Notes under the pieces: model-generated
The model's database searches: none
What the model was told of the DNA's origin: nothing
The model's input: the letters and a program-made list of their open reading frames with translations, nothing else
Program-made: the position numbers and the translations under genes
Assembly (NCBI GenBank): GCA_963965975.1
Contig: OZ014419.1
Span: 1,426,001-1,490,000, forward strand
Direction: 5' to 3'
Length of the DNA stretch: 64,000 bases
Origin: Xestospongia bergquistia
Taxonomy: Eukaryota > Porifera > Demospongiae > Haplosclerida > Petrosiidae
Part shown: one piece after another, positions 32,831 to 44,873 of the stretch
Layout: each line of letters begins with the position of its first letter
Position numbering within the stretch: position 1 is the stretch's first letter

Positions 32831-35079
32831 TGTGTGAGTGTGTGAGTGTGTGTGTATGTGTACTTACAATGGTACTTGTCTCAACCGATAAGCCATAAAC
32901 ATATAAGGTACATATGATAAGGCATAGCAGATAAAGGCACACATCATGGCTGTTTTGGTTGAAGAAAAACAGGCGCTATATATAACAAAAAAGGAGATAA
33001 AATAATAGCTAATATAAATACAACACTAATAATTATGTGCTTTAATTCATATACTACTTGACTTACAACTTACCTTAAAAAGAAACCAAATGACAATATT
33101 AAGATAATGGACAACAATATGTATAGAAATATTGAAGTGTAAAGACTACCACCATAGATCAAACCAACCTATAATATTACAATTTAGTTCTAGTAGAGTT
33201 TAATAAATATTATCTATTAATACTAATATATTTTATAATTGTGTTTTAATTAGAATTGTAATGATAAAAACATACTATCTTGTATATACGGCACAAAAAA
33301 CAAGGACTGACCTTTAACAATAGAGATACTAACAACACTGGTAGAAGGAGGAGGATAAACTCACTTAAGTACCAACTAATCCAGAGAGAAGGTGGACTAA
33401 GTCCCATAATATATAGGTACTTTCTCATACCACTTTCTCTCTCTAATACTAACTCCTAAAGATCAAGTATGGATTGTTATATTAGATATAGTTGGTTTCT
33501 TTTACCTTAACAAACAAACCAAGTGAGTAAATAAATGACATCAAGATAACGAGAGGTAGAACTAGATTCACAACTAGCTCAAAGTCATCAATAGAATATG
33601 GAGGATAAGGAAATTGCTGTGTGACAATAAAGGATACACTGAACTACTTATGTTCTTACTGCACTTACTCTCACAGAGACTGGAATGTCTATCTCCATAC
33701 CAGTTTTCCATTTAATGATAGCTTTATCAACTATATTCTCCAAATGTACAAACCCTTCACTAAGATAAGGACTAACAACATGTTAAAAATTGTAAATCAC
33801 CAATCAATACTTACTTAAATTTTAGCACTGGTCTGTTGGGCAGTGATAAAGGTAGTGTGAATTTAGTATACCATGTACTCTCTGACGTCTCATGTCTCAA
33901 TCTAATAGTATACTCTATTGTACTGTCATTGAGACTATTAAAAATAAGTGCTATATAGGCGAAAACAAAGGGAGCATTAGTCTAGTTACAATTATTAAAA
34001 ACTTTAAACACTGATATTGTAAATGTATTTGAAGTACCAATAGTTCATTGTTCCTACAGTGTATTGTTAGCAGTACATGAAACCTATCATGAAGACACCT
34101 CTATATGGAGGACAGTGTTCACTATAGAAGTGAGTTCACTATGTTAAATTTACTATTAAAAGTCTGTTCTAACTAAGCAGCAGGTTTGATAAAAAGATTA
34201 TATGTATAAACCAACCCAGCTATTAGATGTAGTGTAGTATGTGTCATCATTACCTGCTCCATCAATAAAACAACCATAACTTCTTAAGTTGTCTTCATTT
34301 CTTATTATTCCAACAATTTCTGACTCACTATTTCTTCCTATCATAACACCTCCGCTGGTATTTAACAAAGACTGGATAATTCTAACAATTTCTGTTGCTG
34401 TAACAGAACAGAACTCAGAAGTATTGTCATCAGTTGTATACCTTCATATGTCATGGGTGTGTAATATATCTTGTAGTTAGTTGTGAAAGGTATAGTGAGG
34501 TGATCTGATTCAAAGGTCATAAAACAGTGCTCTTCTGGCATAAATAATACCACTCTGGTATATAGAAGCGAGGAAATGAATTATAAAACAAGTAAAACAG
34601 GATGGGTGGTACTATTATTATTATTATTATTATAACTGTACTCTGTGTTGTGTCCAATTTGTACAAGTGTTACCTTAATACAACAAGAACTAGCAATGAC
34701 AGAGGAGGAATGAGCCATTCCAACAGAACGGTCCAAGGTCTTCTCATCTAAACAAACAAACAACAAACAAATATACATACAAACATACATACAAACATAC
34801 ATACAAATATACATACAAACATACATACAAATATACATACAAACATACATACAAACATACATACAAACATACATACAAACATACATACAAATATACATAC
34901 AAACATACATACAAACATACATACAAACATACATACAAACATACATACAAATACCAGTATACAATAGAACTATTCTATTAATATATCATCATGACTAAGA
35001 TTTCTGAGACTGTACTTACTTTCAATAGTAAGTTCTTCCAGAGCAGGACCCCTACATGTCTCAACAAATTAAAGACCAT
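24992..35079 (-). CDS. ABCA-family full ABC transporter with extended linker
   Basis: About thirty exons. The start [20 protein letters not shown] (ATG 35079) and next exon ([19 protein letters not shown]) are the typical ABCA N terminus. TMD1 with a large extracellular loop follows (to about 33900). NBD1 has Walker [12 protein letters not shown] near 32100, [10 protein letters not shown] near 31690 and Walker [13 protein letters not shown] near 31550. TMD2 has a Cys-containing extracellular domain (about 29026-29760). NBD2 has Walker [12 protein letters not shown] near 26210, then YSGGTKRKL and [12 protein letters not shown] near 25800. The end is [10 protein letters not shown] (stop 24992-24994). 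The NBD1 exon joins at AAGTTGAA|GTAGGT, which restores KRKLNIAM. ABCA proteins move lipids across membranes. Between TMD2 and NBD2 there is an extra Glu/Thr/Val-rich linker of about 380 aa. Which ABCA subfamily it belongs to cannot be told here. Confidence 0.92.
26364..27510 (-). other. Acidic repetitive linker exon of the ABCA transporter
   Basis: A single exon of about 1.15 kb, from [15 protein letters not shown] to VVSDLVK, flanked by GT-AG introns. Its product is rich in Glu, Thr, Ser, Val and Asp, with degenerate repeats of about 10-14 residues around IDQVEVEGA and SSIDQ. Very few basic residues occur and there is no predicted fold. Usual ABCA proteins have only a short regulatory stretch here. 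Confidence 0.85.
28660..28738 (-). repeat. (CT)n tract before an ABCA acceptor
   Basis: GA-rich on the plus strand, CT-rich on the sense strand, ending a few bases before the acceptor GGATGTAG of the next exon. Includes a short (TATC)n block. Confidence 0.8.
30060..30173 (-). repeat. (CT)n tract before an ABCA acceptor
   Basis: Sense-strand CT repeats with regular TTG interruptions (CTCTCTTG), leading into TATCTTACCAG, the acceptor of the exon that reads KELIYYG. Confidence 0.8.
32789..32863. repeat. (TG)n/(CA)n microsatellite in an ABCA intron
   Basis: About 75 bases. On the sense strand it is (CA)n starting shortly after a GTAAGT donor at about 32867. CA repeats after donors are known hnRNP L binding sites; a role here is inference. 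Confidence 0.85.
34750..34952. repeat. 12-bp tandem repeat in ABCA intron 1
   Basis: Array of ACATACATACAA (sense strand TTGTATGTATGT), about seventeen units. It opens all three minus frames into repetitive MYVC/CLYV/FVCM peptides, which are not genes. It ends next to TTTGTTTGTTTAG, the acceptor of exon 2. Confidence 0.9.
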
Positions 35080-35665
35080 ACTCAGTTACAGCTCTAGTAA
35101 CTTGTGTAGGATCAGTAATATATTAAATATAGAATTTCCTTTGGAAGCCTTTTCATATATAGGTACAACCCTTAACATAATAATAAAAGTTATATAATTG
35201 ATAGGATGAAAAATATTCACAATTAATAAATTAATCATGTGTCAAACAAAAACAAATGCTATATTATTATTTTATGATATAATACATACTATTATTATAA
35301 AGACTTAACTCATCACGTGAAACAGAAGTTTAGTTATCAATAATAATAATAGATCCCAACAAAGATAATACATGTATATTATACTTATAACATCCAGGTC
35401 CTAGACAAAGTGGCAAAAAGATACAGGTGCTCTGATAGATTTAAAGGAAAACAAGACACTTAGCACCTGATCCACAGTGAATCATAGACAACAGACAATG
35501 CGTGAATTAGAATTTAATTGTTCATAAAACAAGTGATGTCATTAAAAGTAACCATGGCAAAAATTAATATATCTATAATCAAATCCAAAATGGGTACAAT
35601 TAATAGTGGTCAGTTTTTTAGGTTATATATTTGATGAAGGGAGAGAGGGAAGAATCATAGTGACA

Positions 35666-36906
35666 TCAGCAGACACGTAAGTGTGTGTTAAGAAATAAAG
35701 CAAGCAATGCCACAAGGACTACTGCTGTAATATCCATCTTGAGTATGTAACTACTACTACAAAGCTTTGGTAGCTCGACTTTACACTCCATAAATCGCAT
35801 GACGAAGTCAGGAATGCGATCTCGAAAGGGGCTCCCCTCTATGTTAAATAAATTCTGACAACAACAGCCCAGAGCAGATTTAGCATCGTTAATGGCAGTT
35901 TTACAGGAATCACGAGCACAAAACATCTCTGGAGAAACACAATAGATTTTTAATTTATATTTGCTCACGTCTCCTGATTCCATTTTTTGCAGCCCCTTAA
36001 CAATACAATAATCCCCTCCATCTTTTGAACAATAAAACACTTTGTAGAGGAATAGTTGATGTAGTGCTTCATCAGCACCGGCACAGGCTGTGTAGTATGA
36101 TATAATAATCTGCATGCAATCTGTTGGACAATAGCTCTCTAACCCTTTCTTCAGTAAATCTTGATTTGCCTTGTTGTTAACAAGTTTATCATCAGAATGA
36201 ACCAGTTTATCTATATATTCAATGAGTTCAATGATATTTAAACATTTTGAATCACTTCGAAATCGCATTAGAAGATGGCCACAGTAGTCATATTGTCTCT
36301 AATGAAAAAAAAAGAATCATGTAATTATAAGTCATAAATAATGCTCACTGTATCCTTGTTGTGCAAGCTTTTTGGTGTTATCCCATAGAGTTCTATAGCC
36401 TCATCAATTGGAAATGTTTTGTTAACCAAAGCATTAGCACAACATTGCAAATAAATGTCTGATGTTGCTTTTCTTGAGTCACATATTGGTGGACACCACT
36501 TTCGAATGCATTCTTTGTCCACCTCCTCAATTACACGTTGATTACTGCTCATAATTAATTGCTGAGTACAGTAACCTCTCCTTGTTTTTTTACACAGTGT
36601 TGATCGCATAAAGATTGGCATTGCAACATCATGAATAACATTTTTCCAATATTTTTCCAGAGGTTGGAGGCAAGCTTCAGTACAAAACTCTGACAAAGCA
36701 TTTTCAATGTTGCCCTGATCATGATAATTGTAAATGTCATCAAGAGCAGTAATACATTGTTGGGAATAGTTTGGAAGCCGAGGACAGACATGTTGATTCC
36801 CCAATGAATTGTTGTAGGTGATCAGGGGAGATCTGAGAAGAAAGATCCGAGATCCTAAGGCTTGAGAAAGAAGACAAACCTGTAAACAACTGAGAAATAG
36901 ATACAT
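35666..36906 (-). CDS. Secreted two-module Cys-rich protein, probably membrane-anchored
   Basis: Two exons, 36906-36349 and 36298-35666, joined in phase 0 (ACA|AGA), giving about 396 aa. It begins with a signal peptide (MYLFLSCLQVCLLSQALG) and ends in a hydrophobic stretch (MDITAVVLVALLALFL) with few residues after it, suggesting a GPI signal or a tail anchor. Two successive Cys-rich modules are visible. In each, a Cys pair (FCTEACL; YCPTDCM) is followed by a G-x-C step (GYCTQQ; DYCIVKG), then C-x(3)-C (WCPPIC; FCARDSC) and a double or triple Cys before L-x-N (QCCANALVN; GCCCQNLFN). The divergent neighbour has one copy of the same pattern. I know no named domain for it. Role at the cell surface is inferred only from the signals. 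Confidence 0.72.
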
Positions 36907-37355
36907 GTTGCTTCTCTCTTTTGAGGAAGATCACGATTGCACTGGATAAAATTGAGATCAATTTGAACACCTGCACCAGAGAGAGGACTTGTTGTTGACA
37001 TTATTTTGACATTACTACAAGCCATGCACAATGTGCTAGAATCCAACCCCCCTTATGATCATGGAGCACAAGACTCTGAAAGTATATAAGATCATGTACT
37101 TCAACCATAAAACAATTGCTGGCAGTATTTCCTTTGAATTAGTTGAATATGCAACTTGAAAGAGTTGTTGAGATATATTCTAGTATTGAACAAAGGATGT
37201 TACTACTTACTACTCAGAATAAATAAAGCTCGGGTGTACAGTTATTTTATTAAATTATAATTGTCCATGGGGAATCCTATTAAGTTTGCTCAGCAGCTTA
37301 TTATCATTCCCAAGGGGAAGCCCATCCTAGCATTTTACTGCACTTAGACAATAAG
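36907..37355. promoter_or_regulatory. Shared intergenic region of the Cys-rich gene pair
   Basis: 449 bp between the start codons of two related secreted proteins. A TATA-like TATATAAG lies at 37082-37089, but its distance to either start is not typical. The interval contains a short stretch that translates to a few Cys on the minus strand, so a small upstream exon is not excluded. Confidence 0.4.
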
Positions 37356-38165
37356 ATGAAGATTGTCTTTTTCATTGTGTGTGCTGTTCTTTATCAATGC
37401 TCCACTGCAATCAGTTTTTGTCCTAGTTGTGGAAATAGTATTTACTGGCCTTCAGATTGTCCAAGTGTAGCAGCCATTGGAATGAATCCCAATGTCTGCC
37501 TAAACTCACAATCCTACAATGACTCCCTTCAAGAACAGTTGTGTTTAACTCCTACCTGTATAGAACCTTTGGTTGATTGCTATCAAAGCAATTGTTCAGA
37601 GCAAATGGCAGCCTTCTTAAAAGATGTGCTGTGTGGCAGAAACAACGAAGGAAATCTCTGTTGGAATCTATTTGCTGAGGAAGTAATGAATGGGTCTATC
37701 ATGTGTAATAGTTGTTATCAATTAAGTATGTGTACAGCTACTTGTAAGATGACGGTACAGAGTATTATAGATAAGTTAGGATGTTGTGCAGCATTGTTTC
37801 TCAACAATACCAATCTTCCCATTCAATATACAATAGTGGAAACAGCAGTTTTAAATGATTGTAATGTAATCATTGGAGAAAAATGTACAGGTCTGGGTGA
37901 AAGTACAATGTCAGCCACACACTCATCTTCACCTTCACCTTCACCTTCTCTTTTTCCTCCATCATCTTCACCTTCACCTTCTCTTTTTCCTCCATCATCT
38001 TCACCTTCCCCTTCCCCTTTAACCTCCCTAACTTCAACACACCCGCCTTCACCAATAGGAACTCCATCCCCTACACAAACTCCTACTGGTTCTGGATCAA
38101 CATTCAAAGCTAATGTTGTTGTCTTTATGACAACATTTGTAGTATTACTTGCGAGTTTAGGATAA
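37356..38165 (+). CDS. Secreted single-module Cys-rich protein with mucin-like stalk
   Basis: Single open frame of 269 aa. Signal peptide MKIVFFIVCAVLYQCSTA (1-18), then a module of about 170 residues with some 20 Cys, including LCLTPTCI, NSCYQLSMCTATC and LGCCAALFLNNT. From about residue 190 to 245 there is a Ser/Pro/Thr stalk with tandem repeats around SPSPSLFPPSS, likely O-glycosylated. The C terminus is hydrophobic (VVVFMTTFVVLLASLG) with nothing after it, the classic layout of a GPI-anchor signal. Cys spacing matches the two modules of the divergent gene at 35666-36906, so the pair probably arose by inverted duplication. N-glycosylation sequons such as NNT and NDS are present. Family unknown; receptor, adhesion or effector-binding roles are all possible. 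Confidence 0.75.
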   Translation: MKIVFFIVCAVLYQCSTAISFCPSCGNSIYWPSDCPSVAAIGMNPNVCLNSQSYNDSLQEQLCLTPTCIEPLVDCYQSNCSEQMAAFLKDVLCGRNNEGNLCWNLFAEEVMNGSIMCNSCYQLSMCTATCKMTVQSIIDKLGCCAALFLNNTNLPIQYTIVETAVLNDCNVIIGEKCTGLGESTMSATHSSSPSPSPSLFPPSSSPSPSLFPPSSSPSPSPLTSLTSTHPPSPIGTPSPTQTPTGSGSTFKANVVVFMTTFVVLLASLG

Positions 38166-38407
38166 TTTGATATACATACTAGGAAATGTATAAAGTAGTA
38201 TTATTTTTGATAACTTGATATACCTATAAATTAGTGAAAGTAGTAATGTTTTTATTTTTTGTAATATCTGTGCCAAAATAGTTTTAGAGTAGAGTGACCA
38301 ATTTGTGATAGTATAATAGCTATATGGAGTATACTCCTACATAAACTGTGTTTGATTAAAATATTATTATAAAATCTAATCATCTTTGAAATAAAGTACT
38401 ACTTCCT

Positions 38408-41191
38408 TTAATCACTGTCAAACTTAATACTGTTCACTTGTGTGTCAATTGCACCACCTCGATATGTGCCACGTTTCTTTTTGGTTTTTTCATGACGAAA
38501 ACTTTTACCTTGAGAACAACAAATTCATATCTCAATAACAATCTACATGTTATTTACATGTTTATACAAGTAAATGAGATAACATGTAGTGATGTTACAT
38601 CTCCCACTTACTACAGATGAGGCATGCATTGCAAAATAAACAGATAATAATCATTAGTGGTCAGATCAAAAGGAAATGATAAACCAACTGGCATATCCAT
38701 AGAACTACTCTCACCTTTTGTAAACCTCAGATCTTTGTTAGCTTTCTCTCCCCAGGAACCTTTGGCACCTTTCTGTAATTTGATATTAAACTTAGTAATT
38801 TTAAAATTTATTTACTTTAGCTTCAAAAGAGTTATCAGTTAATTTAGGATTGATATCAACGTTGTCATCAACACGACGGAAAGGTGTGGTCTGATCTTTT
38901 GTTTTTCTCTGTTTATTTTTCTTAGAAGCAACTGGAAATGTCGAGGGTGTTTTGACTTCTATCTTGTGAGAAGTGGGAGTGGCTTTCATATCACTCTTTT
39001 CCTCTTCATTTTCAGAAGACGATAAAGACGAATCAGATTTTTGAACAGCTTTCACAATCCTTGAAATTTTAGAACTCTGTGAGGACTTAGAATTTGATGG
39101 CTTAGTTTCGTTCTCTTTATCAGAGTCTTCATCTGAACTACTAGAACTAGAGTCTTCAGAGTCAGCAGCTGTAGTAGGTTTGGATGAGACATTAGCAGCT
39201 GAAACTAAAGTACCAGCTGGTATTATAAACTATACTACCATCAATTGTATTTACTTTTAGTTGATTTAAGTGACTTTGTTGCTTCCTCACTTGATACATC
39301 TTCTTCACTCTCACTTGATGATTGTTTACCTGATGGTTTAATGTCCACTTCATTATCACTAGAACTTGTAGACTCTAAATATTAAATAATACACTTTATC
39401 ATATAATTATTAAATAAAGTATACCGTTAGTTGGTTGTACACTTTTAGAAGTATCATCAATACCAACTTTGACTTTAGTTTTAGCTAACAAAACACGTAA
39501 GATATGACACTACAATTTACAATAATGTCTCGTATACCTTTGATAGGTTCAGATTTGATTGGTTGTTTTGTTTCTTCTTCTTCACTGTCACTTGAAGATG
39601 AGGAGGACTTTTTAGTACTTATTGCTATAGAATGTGATCAACTAAATCCATACCTCAAATAATGATCATACTTTTGATAGATTTAGTCTGTTCTTTAGTA
39701 ATAGACTCTTCATTACTATCGCTATCACTTGAAGATGAACTGGAAGATGATTTTTTAATTTTAACTAAAATAGTCAAAGATATGATTAATTTAATTATCT
39801 AGCCTCAAGACAACAATACCTTTAGATTTAGCTTTGGTAATGATAGATTGTTTAGTTTCTTCTTCCTCACTATCACTTAAAGAAGAGGATGATTTCTTAC
39901 TTTTAGCTAGAGAGTACGAGATATAATCACTTTAGTTTATATAACAAATAGACCTTTGATTGGTTTTGATTTTATTTTGATTGAAGTATTAGATTGTTTA
40001 GTTTCTTCTTCCTCACTGTCACTTGATGATGAACTAGAGGAAGACTCTTTACCTACAAAGGAAGAGATATGATAACTTGATTTATTATATCATTTATTAT
40101 TTATTTATCATTTATTATGTCAATATAACAACTACTTTTGATTGGTATGGATTTTGTTTTGCTAGTTGTAGACTGTTTAGGTTCTTCTTCATCACTGTCA
40201 CTGTCACTTGAAGAGCTAGGCAACTGTTTAGTGGGTTGGGTTTTCTTTTTAGTCCCTTCTTTTTTAGGCTAAGAACAAGTAATAAACACATATTTGGTAT
40301 TGTCATACTTACTGAGGGAATCTTTGTTTTTGTCTTGTTAACACTTTCTACTGAGTTAAATATACTAACAAATAATGATGTAATCAAAAATATCTTACTT
40401 ATTGGAGTAAGAGGAGAGACTACTTTGGCCGTTGGTAAGTCCTTTTGTTTTTTCTTTTTTACCTGCTCAAGTTCTTTGGATGATTTAATCTTTTTGAATT
40501 TCATGTCAGAATTTGTTCTAATACCTTTGTCTTCTGACAAAGAACTATTGTCTCTCTTAGTACTACCCTTGGATGCCTTTGAAACTCCCTTTTTGTTTGG
40601 TTCAATCTCCATCTCACTCTCTGAAGAAGAAGACAAATATGATTCTTGTTTATTAGATTTTATGGATGATTTTCCTTTCTTGGATGATGCTCCTGACTTG
40701 TCTGGTTTATTTTTTTCTTCCTTTGATTTATTTTTGTCTTTTTTTGATGTAACAGATACTTCAGCTTTCTTCTTCTTTTCCTTGACATCACTATCTGACC
40801 TTTTCAATCTCTTGGCCTTTGGTTCATCATCATTATTATTATCATCTATTTCTGAAGCTGATCGTTTAGCACTAATTATTACCAGAGTAACATAAATCCT
40901 TCAAATAATAATGTTCACTTACCTTCTCTTGTAATGTTCATAAAACTCAATAAGACCTGCTCCTTCAAATGTACAAGGTACCTAGAAACAGAAAGACCAG
41001 AGAACATATAATATGTTTGTAATATGTATAATTCTAACACTACAACGTTGTGTAAATGAGGTTGTTCTTCTACTAACAAGATTGGACTCTTTAATAAATG
41101 CTTTTGCTGTCTTCTCTAAGCCATTGTCTTTGAGATATGAGTAGACAAAAGGATACAGATCTGATGGTACCACAGTCTCAGATGAGGCCAT
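38408..41191 (-). CDS. NOLC1: Nucleolar phosphoprotein Nopp140
   Basis: Start [20 protein letters not shown] (ATG 41191) is the LisH-type N terminus of NOLC1 (VPSDLYP and ..AKAFIKES). The body is a series of small exons, each coding for a Ser/Glu/Asp cluster followed by a Lys/Pro-rich stretch, the alternating acidic-basic pattern of Nopp140. The conserved SRP40 C-terminal domain follows ([36 protein letters not shown]). The last exon reads [19 protein letters not shown] and then VNSIKFDSD, stop 38408-38410. This end matches human NOLC1 almost residue for residue. Nopp140 shuttles between nucleolus and Cajal bodies, chaperones box C/D and H/ACA snoRNPs and is heavily phosphorylated by CK2. It is divergent with MTHFD2. 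Confidence 0.93.
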
Positions 41192-41426
41192 GCTTTAGAA
41201 CTAAACTACTACACGTGGTTTTAAGAAAGTATACTGAAATAAACGCCATTGAACGGATTTCTATCACATGACATCCACGCCTTTACTCCACCCTGTAAAC
41301 AAACTCGCTGAATCATGAAAATAAAATAGACCACACAAATTCACAATTTCTCAGAAAATTTTTACAGTCAATTGTGGTTAATTGATGTTTGTTTCTCACT
41401 TTGTGCGTGAGAGTGACTAACAGACT
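41192..41426. promoter_or_regulatory. Bidirectional promoter NOLC1 / MTHFD2
   Basis: 235 bp between start codons. CACGTG E-box at 41212-41217, plus TCACATGAC at about 41265. In vertebrates both genes are well-known MYC targets, so a conserved bHLH-zip input is plausible. Confidence 0.5.
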
Positions 41427-43287
41427 ATGCTACCTTTACTGAGATATTTATCGAAAACTACTCGTCCCTCGTCTGCTACCTTTGCAGATCTTGGCGTCGT
41501 TTCGACATACCGTAGTTTTTGTTCAACAGCTTATGAAGAAACCACGACCACCACTATCGGTAGTAGTAGTAGTAGTAACAATAGTGGATGTGAAAACTCA
41601 AACAGCAATCGATCTCATTTAGATCACGTTGTCAGAAGATCTGGAGTAAAAGCAGATATAATTGATGGAAAACGTTTAGCTGGAAAGGTAGTTCATTGAT
41701 CTAGTTTCCAACAATCAATTCATATGATTTATGTTAATAGATTCATGGAGAGATAGCATCAGAGGTGCACGATATCACATCCAGAGGTAATCGTCCTCCA
41801 AATCTGACTGTAGTACTTGTTGGTGAGGACCCAGCATCTAAAACATATGTACGAAATAAGAGCCAATCAGCTATCAAAGTGGGAATGACTGGGAATGTTA
41901 TTAATCTACCAGCTTCCATTACACAGGTAGGTAGAAATACTTGTATATACTATGTATGTACAGATATGTATTGATAGTCATAACAGGAAGGTAAATCATG
42001 CTTTTGATCATGATATATGGAGTGTCCCAATAGACAAATGTATAAATAATATTATAGTGAAGAATGACAGCTGCATGATGTATTAACACTATGTGATAAT
42101 GTTGATGCTCTTTCTCTCTCCCTTTCTCCTCTAGGTGGAGTTACTTGAACTAATAGATCAACTTAACAAAGACATTGATGTTGATGGTCTTCTTGTACAA
42201 CTTCCATTACCTGGTCATATTGATGAGAAGACAATCTGTCAGGCAGTGAATCAATGGAAAGATGTAGATGGATTCCATTTAAATAATATAGGTGAGTATA
42301 ATGAATGATCTAGTATGGACTAATGGCTTGGCAAGTTATTCACTGTCATCATTCTTCTATCATCCCATACATACATTCATTAACACATTCACAATTGTTC
42401 TTAAGAAGAACATTGTGTCATGTATTATAAGTTGTAGAAAAAGAATAGAGTATGTGAATACTAATGTACTAGTACATTCTCCTATTATAGGTCGCTACTG
42501 TCTTGGTCAACCAGCTTTCATTCCAGCCACACCACTTGGAGTTCTAGAGATCTTAAAACGATGTCATGTTGATACATTTGGTAAAACAGCATGCATTGTT
42601 GGTCGATCTAAGAATATTGGTAAGTGTAACAAAAGACTATTGATCAGCACAGTTGTGCCTTAGACTAAATGATGGCTATGTTTATATGACTCATTCATTG
42701 AGACTAATACAATTAGGGTTTACATTGTCAGCACTATTACACGCTGATGGTTATGGTAGTGGTAATCCAATGATTGGTGCAGACTGTACTACTATTACTT
42801 GTCACCGATATACTCCACCTGATGAACTAAAGAGGTTGACTCAACAAGCTGACATTGTTATCACAGCTACAGGTAAGGTGTAGAAGTCTAAAACTTGTTA
42901 ATCATTCTTGTTTGACAGGTAAACCTGGGTTAATACGTGGGAACATGATCAAGAAAGGAGCTACAATTATTGATATTGGTATGTGTGACATTGTATATAA
43001 AGGACATTTAATGTTTACATGACAAAGAAAGTCATGATGTCATTAAATCACTCTCTTCAAAAGGTATCACAAGAGTCTACGATGACAAAGGCAAGTCAAA
43101 GCTTGTGGGAGATGTAGACTTTGCTGAAGTCGCTGATGTTGCCTCTCTAATCACCCCTGTACCAGGAGGGGTTGGTCCAATGACAGTTGCCATGGTGCTA
43201 CAAAATACAATGAATGCAGCTAAAAAGATTTACCAAGACAGCAAGTTGAAACCCAGTTGGCATGGCAACGATAAACTCGAAGATTAA
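41427..43287 (+). CDS. MTHFD2: Mitochondrial methylenetetrahydrofolate dehydrogenase/cyclohydrolase
   Basis: Eight exons or so from [20 protein letters not shown] (ATG 41427) to HGNDKLED (stop 43285-43287). The Arg/Ser-rich N terminus without acids is a mitochondrial presequence. A Ser/Asn/Thr-rich spacer follows. The catalytic part has the folate-binding block [14 protein letters not shown] with the active Lys in YVRNK, then [15 protein letters not shown], the NAD(P)-binding block [11 protein letters not shown], and [17 protein letters not shown]. The formyl-THF synthetase domain is absent, so it is the bifunctional MTHFD2/MTHFD2L type. It converts 5,10-methylene-THF to 10-formyl-THF in mitochondria. 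MTHFD2 and MTHFD2L are vertebrate paralogues and this gene is their single counterpart as far as can be seen. Confidence 0.93.
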
Positions 43288-43385
43288 ATGTATCCAATTT
43301 TTATTTGGTAGTCTCATGTATTTTATTTTATTTCATTAAGTATGTACATGTAATGTATCGTAAAATAACTGATGTATATTGAATT

Positions 43386-43489
43386 ATCAACAGCTGGTAT
43401 TGTATTATATATTGTATGTTATCAACAGCTGCTATTGTATTATATATTGTATATTATCAACAGCTGCTATTGTATTATATATTGTATGT
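43386..43489. repeat. 35-bp tandem repeat, three copies
   Basis: Copies begin at 43386, 43421 and 43456, each starting ATCAACAGCTGSTATTGTAT. It lies 3' of MTHFD2, between two convergent genes. An (AT)n stretch follows at about 43590-43620. Confidence 0.9.
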
Positions 43490-43642
43490 CATTTCCCACC
43501 AAAACTCTTACACTATTGTATATAATAATAATAATTATGGTGTATAAATTTTATTTATTTGGTTTTTGTACAATCTATAACCACATTCTTATATAATATA
43601 TATATATATAATTATATATAAGTCGAAAAGTTGATGTGAATA

Positions 43643-44873
43643 TCACATAAAGAATGGATCATTTTTGAATTTCTTAGTAGAGAGAGACTCTTCAATATCT
43701 AGTAAGACAAAAAGATTAACTAACTAAAATTAAAACATGGATTAAAATACATACAGATATTCTAGTATATTAAAATAATGTTACATAAAATTTGATATAC
43801 ATACTTTCTTCATCACAAGCAGCTCTGACTTTTGTTCTTCTTTTCTTTAACACAAACAAATCTTCCTTGTCATCACAAGTGTCCCTTTTCTCTAAACTTA
43901 AAGATGTAGGGACACGTCTTTTCCTTTTCTCTCTTTTCATCATCACAACTTCTTCTATGCTACCTTTAGTTCTCATTGAAGATAATAGATCACTATTATT
44001 AACAAATTGATCTGATATATACTCTGGTCTACTACCATCAGTTGATGTTGTCCTGTCCTTATCATCAAGCATACCATCAGACAAGAGGGTGGAGTCAAGT
44101 GGAGGTAGTTGAGCCATAATATCAGGTTCGATATTAGAGTCAGTAGCATCAGATAATGTCCCCTTTAATACTTGAGATAGAATATCTCTATAAATACTAC
44201 CTACATTGCACAATGAATGTAGGTAGTATTTAGTATGTTATTATCATCTACCTCTTGTTTCTAATGCATATTGACTGCTATCTGAATTAGGATATAAAGC
44301 TATGTATTTCCTTCCACTGGGAAAGTGCTACAGAAGAGGGAGAGAGTGTGTGTGTGACAGATAGACTGGACCAGAACTTACAGCGATATAATTTAAGTCT
44401 CCTCGTAATGTTTGTATTTCTGCTAAAATTGTCTCCCTAAAATATAGCAAAGAGACATACATCCAGTACGTACTACATTATCATATACTAACTTTGTCTT
44501 CTCATCTGATAATGTCTTGAGTTGAGTACAGAGAGATTTGAGTCGACGTGTTAGTTTTCTTTTCTCTGCTAAACATGTTATCTGATCATAACAATGTAAA
44601 CTATCTTACCAAAGAACTTGACCATTTTGTATCTTTTGTTGATTTTCCTCTCTCTGTTTGTCTTCTCTCTCTCACCAATCTCCTCTACTAACATATTTAA
44701 CACTCTCTGTTTAGATTGTCTTACAGTCTCTGGTAGATCCTCCTGTAATAAAGTCATAAATACCAGTGTATCTAGTAGTAATAGTGTGGTCTTACTCTAG
44801 AGAGAAGACGACGTGTGTCACGTAGTTGCTGTCTAATAGAGCGCTTTCTTCTCTTATGGACAGATTCAGACAT
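43643..44873 (-). CDS. EFG1-like rRNA-processing protein
   Basis: Minus-strand gene from MSESVHKRRKRSIRQQLRDT (ATG 44873) to FKNDPFFM (stop 43643-43645). The N-terminal half is a basic coiled coil: RRLLSR, LPETVRQSKQRVLNML, then NKRYKMVKFFEKRKLTRRLK. The order IR..LRDTRRLL, LP..VR and KRY.MV.FFE is the signature of the yeast Efg1 family (rRNA-processing, small-subunit processome). The remainder is acidic/Ser-rich and ends with a lysine cluster (KREKRKRR) likely to be a nuclear/nucleolar signal. By homology it should act in pre-18S processing. Only 51 bp separate its start from the divergent gene. Motif recognition from memory; an HMM search would settle it. Confidence 0.7.

Noticed and set aside
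34581-34964. Three overlapping minus-strand frames of repeated MYVC, CLYV and FVCM residues
   Set aside because: They are all readings of the 12-bp intronic repeat ACATACATACAA; the flanking ABCA exons splice across it.
40236-40895. 219-residue plus-strand Phe/Leu/Ser frame
   Set aside because: Antisense of Lys/Ser-rich NOLC1 exons.
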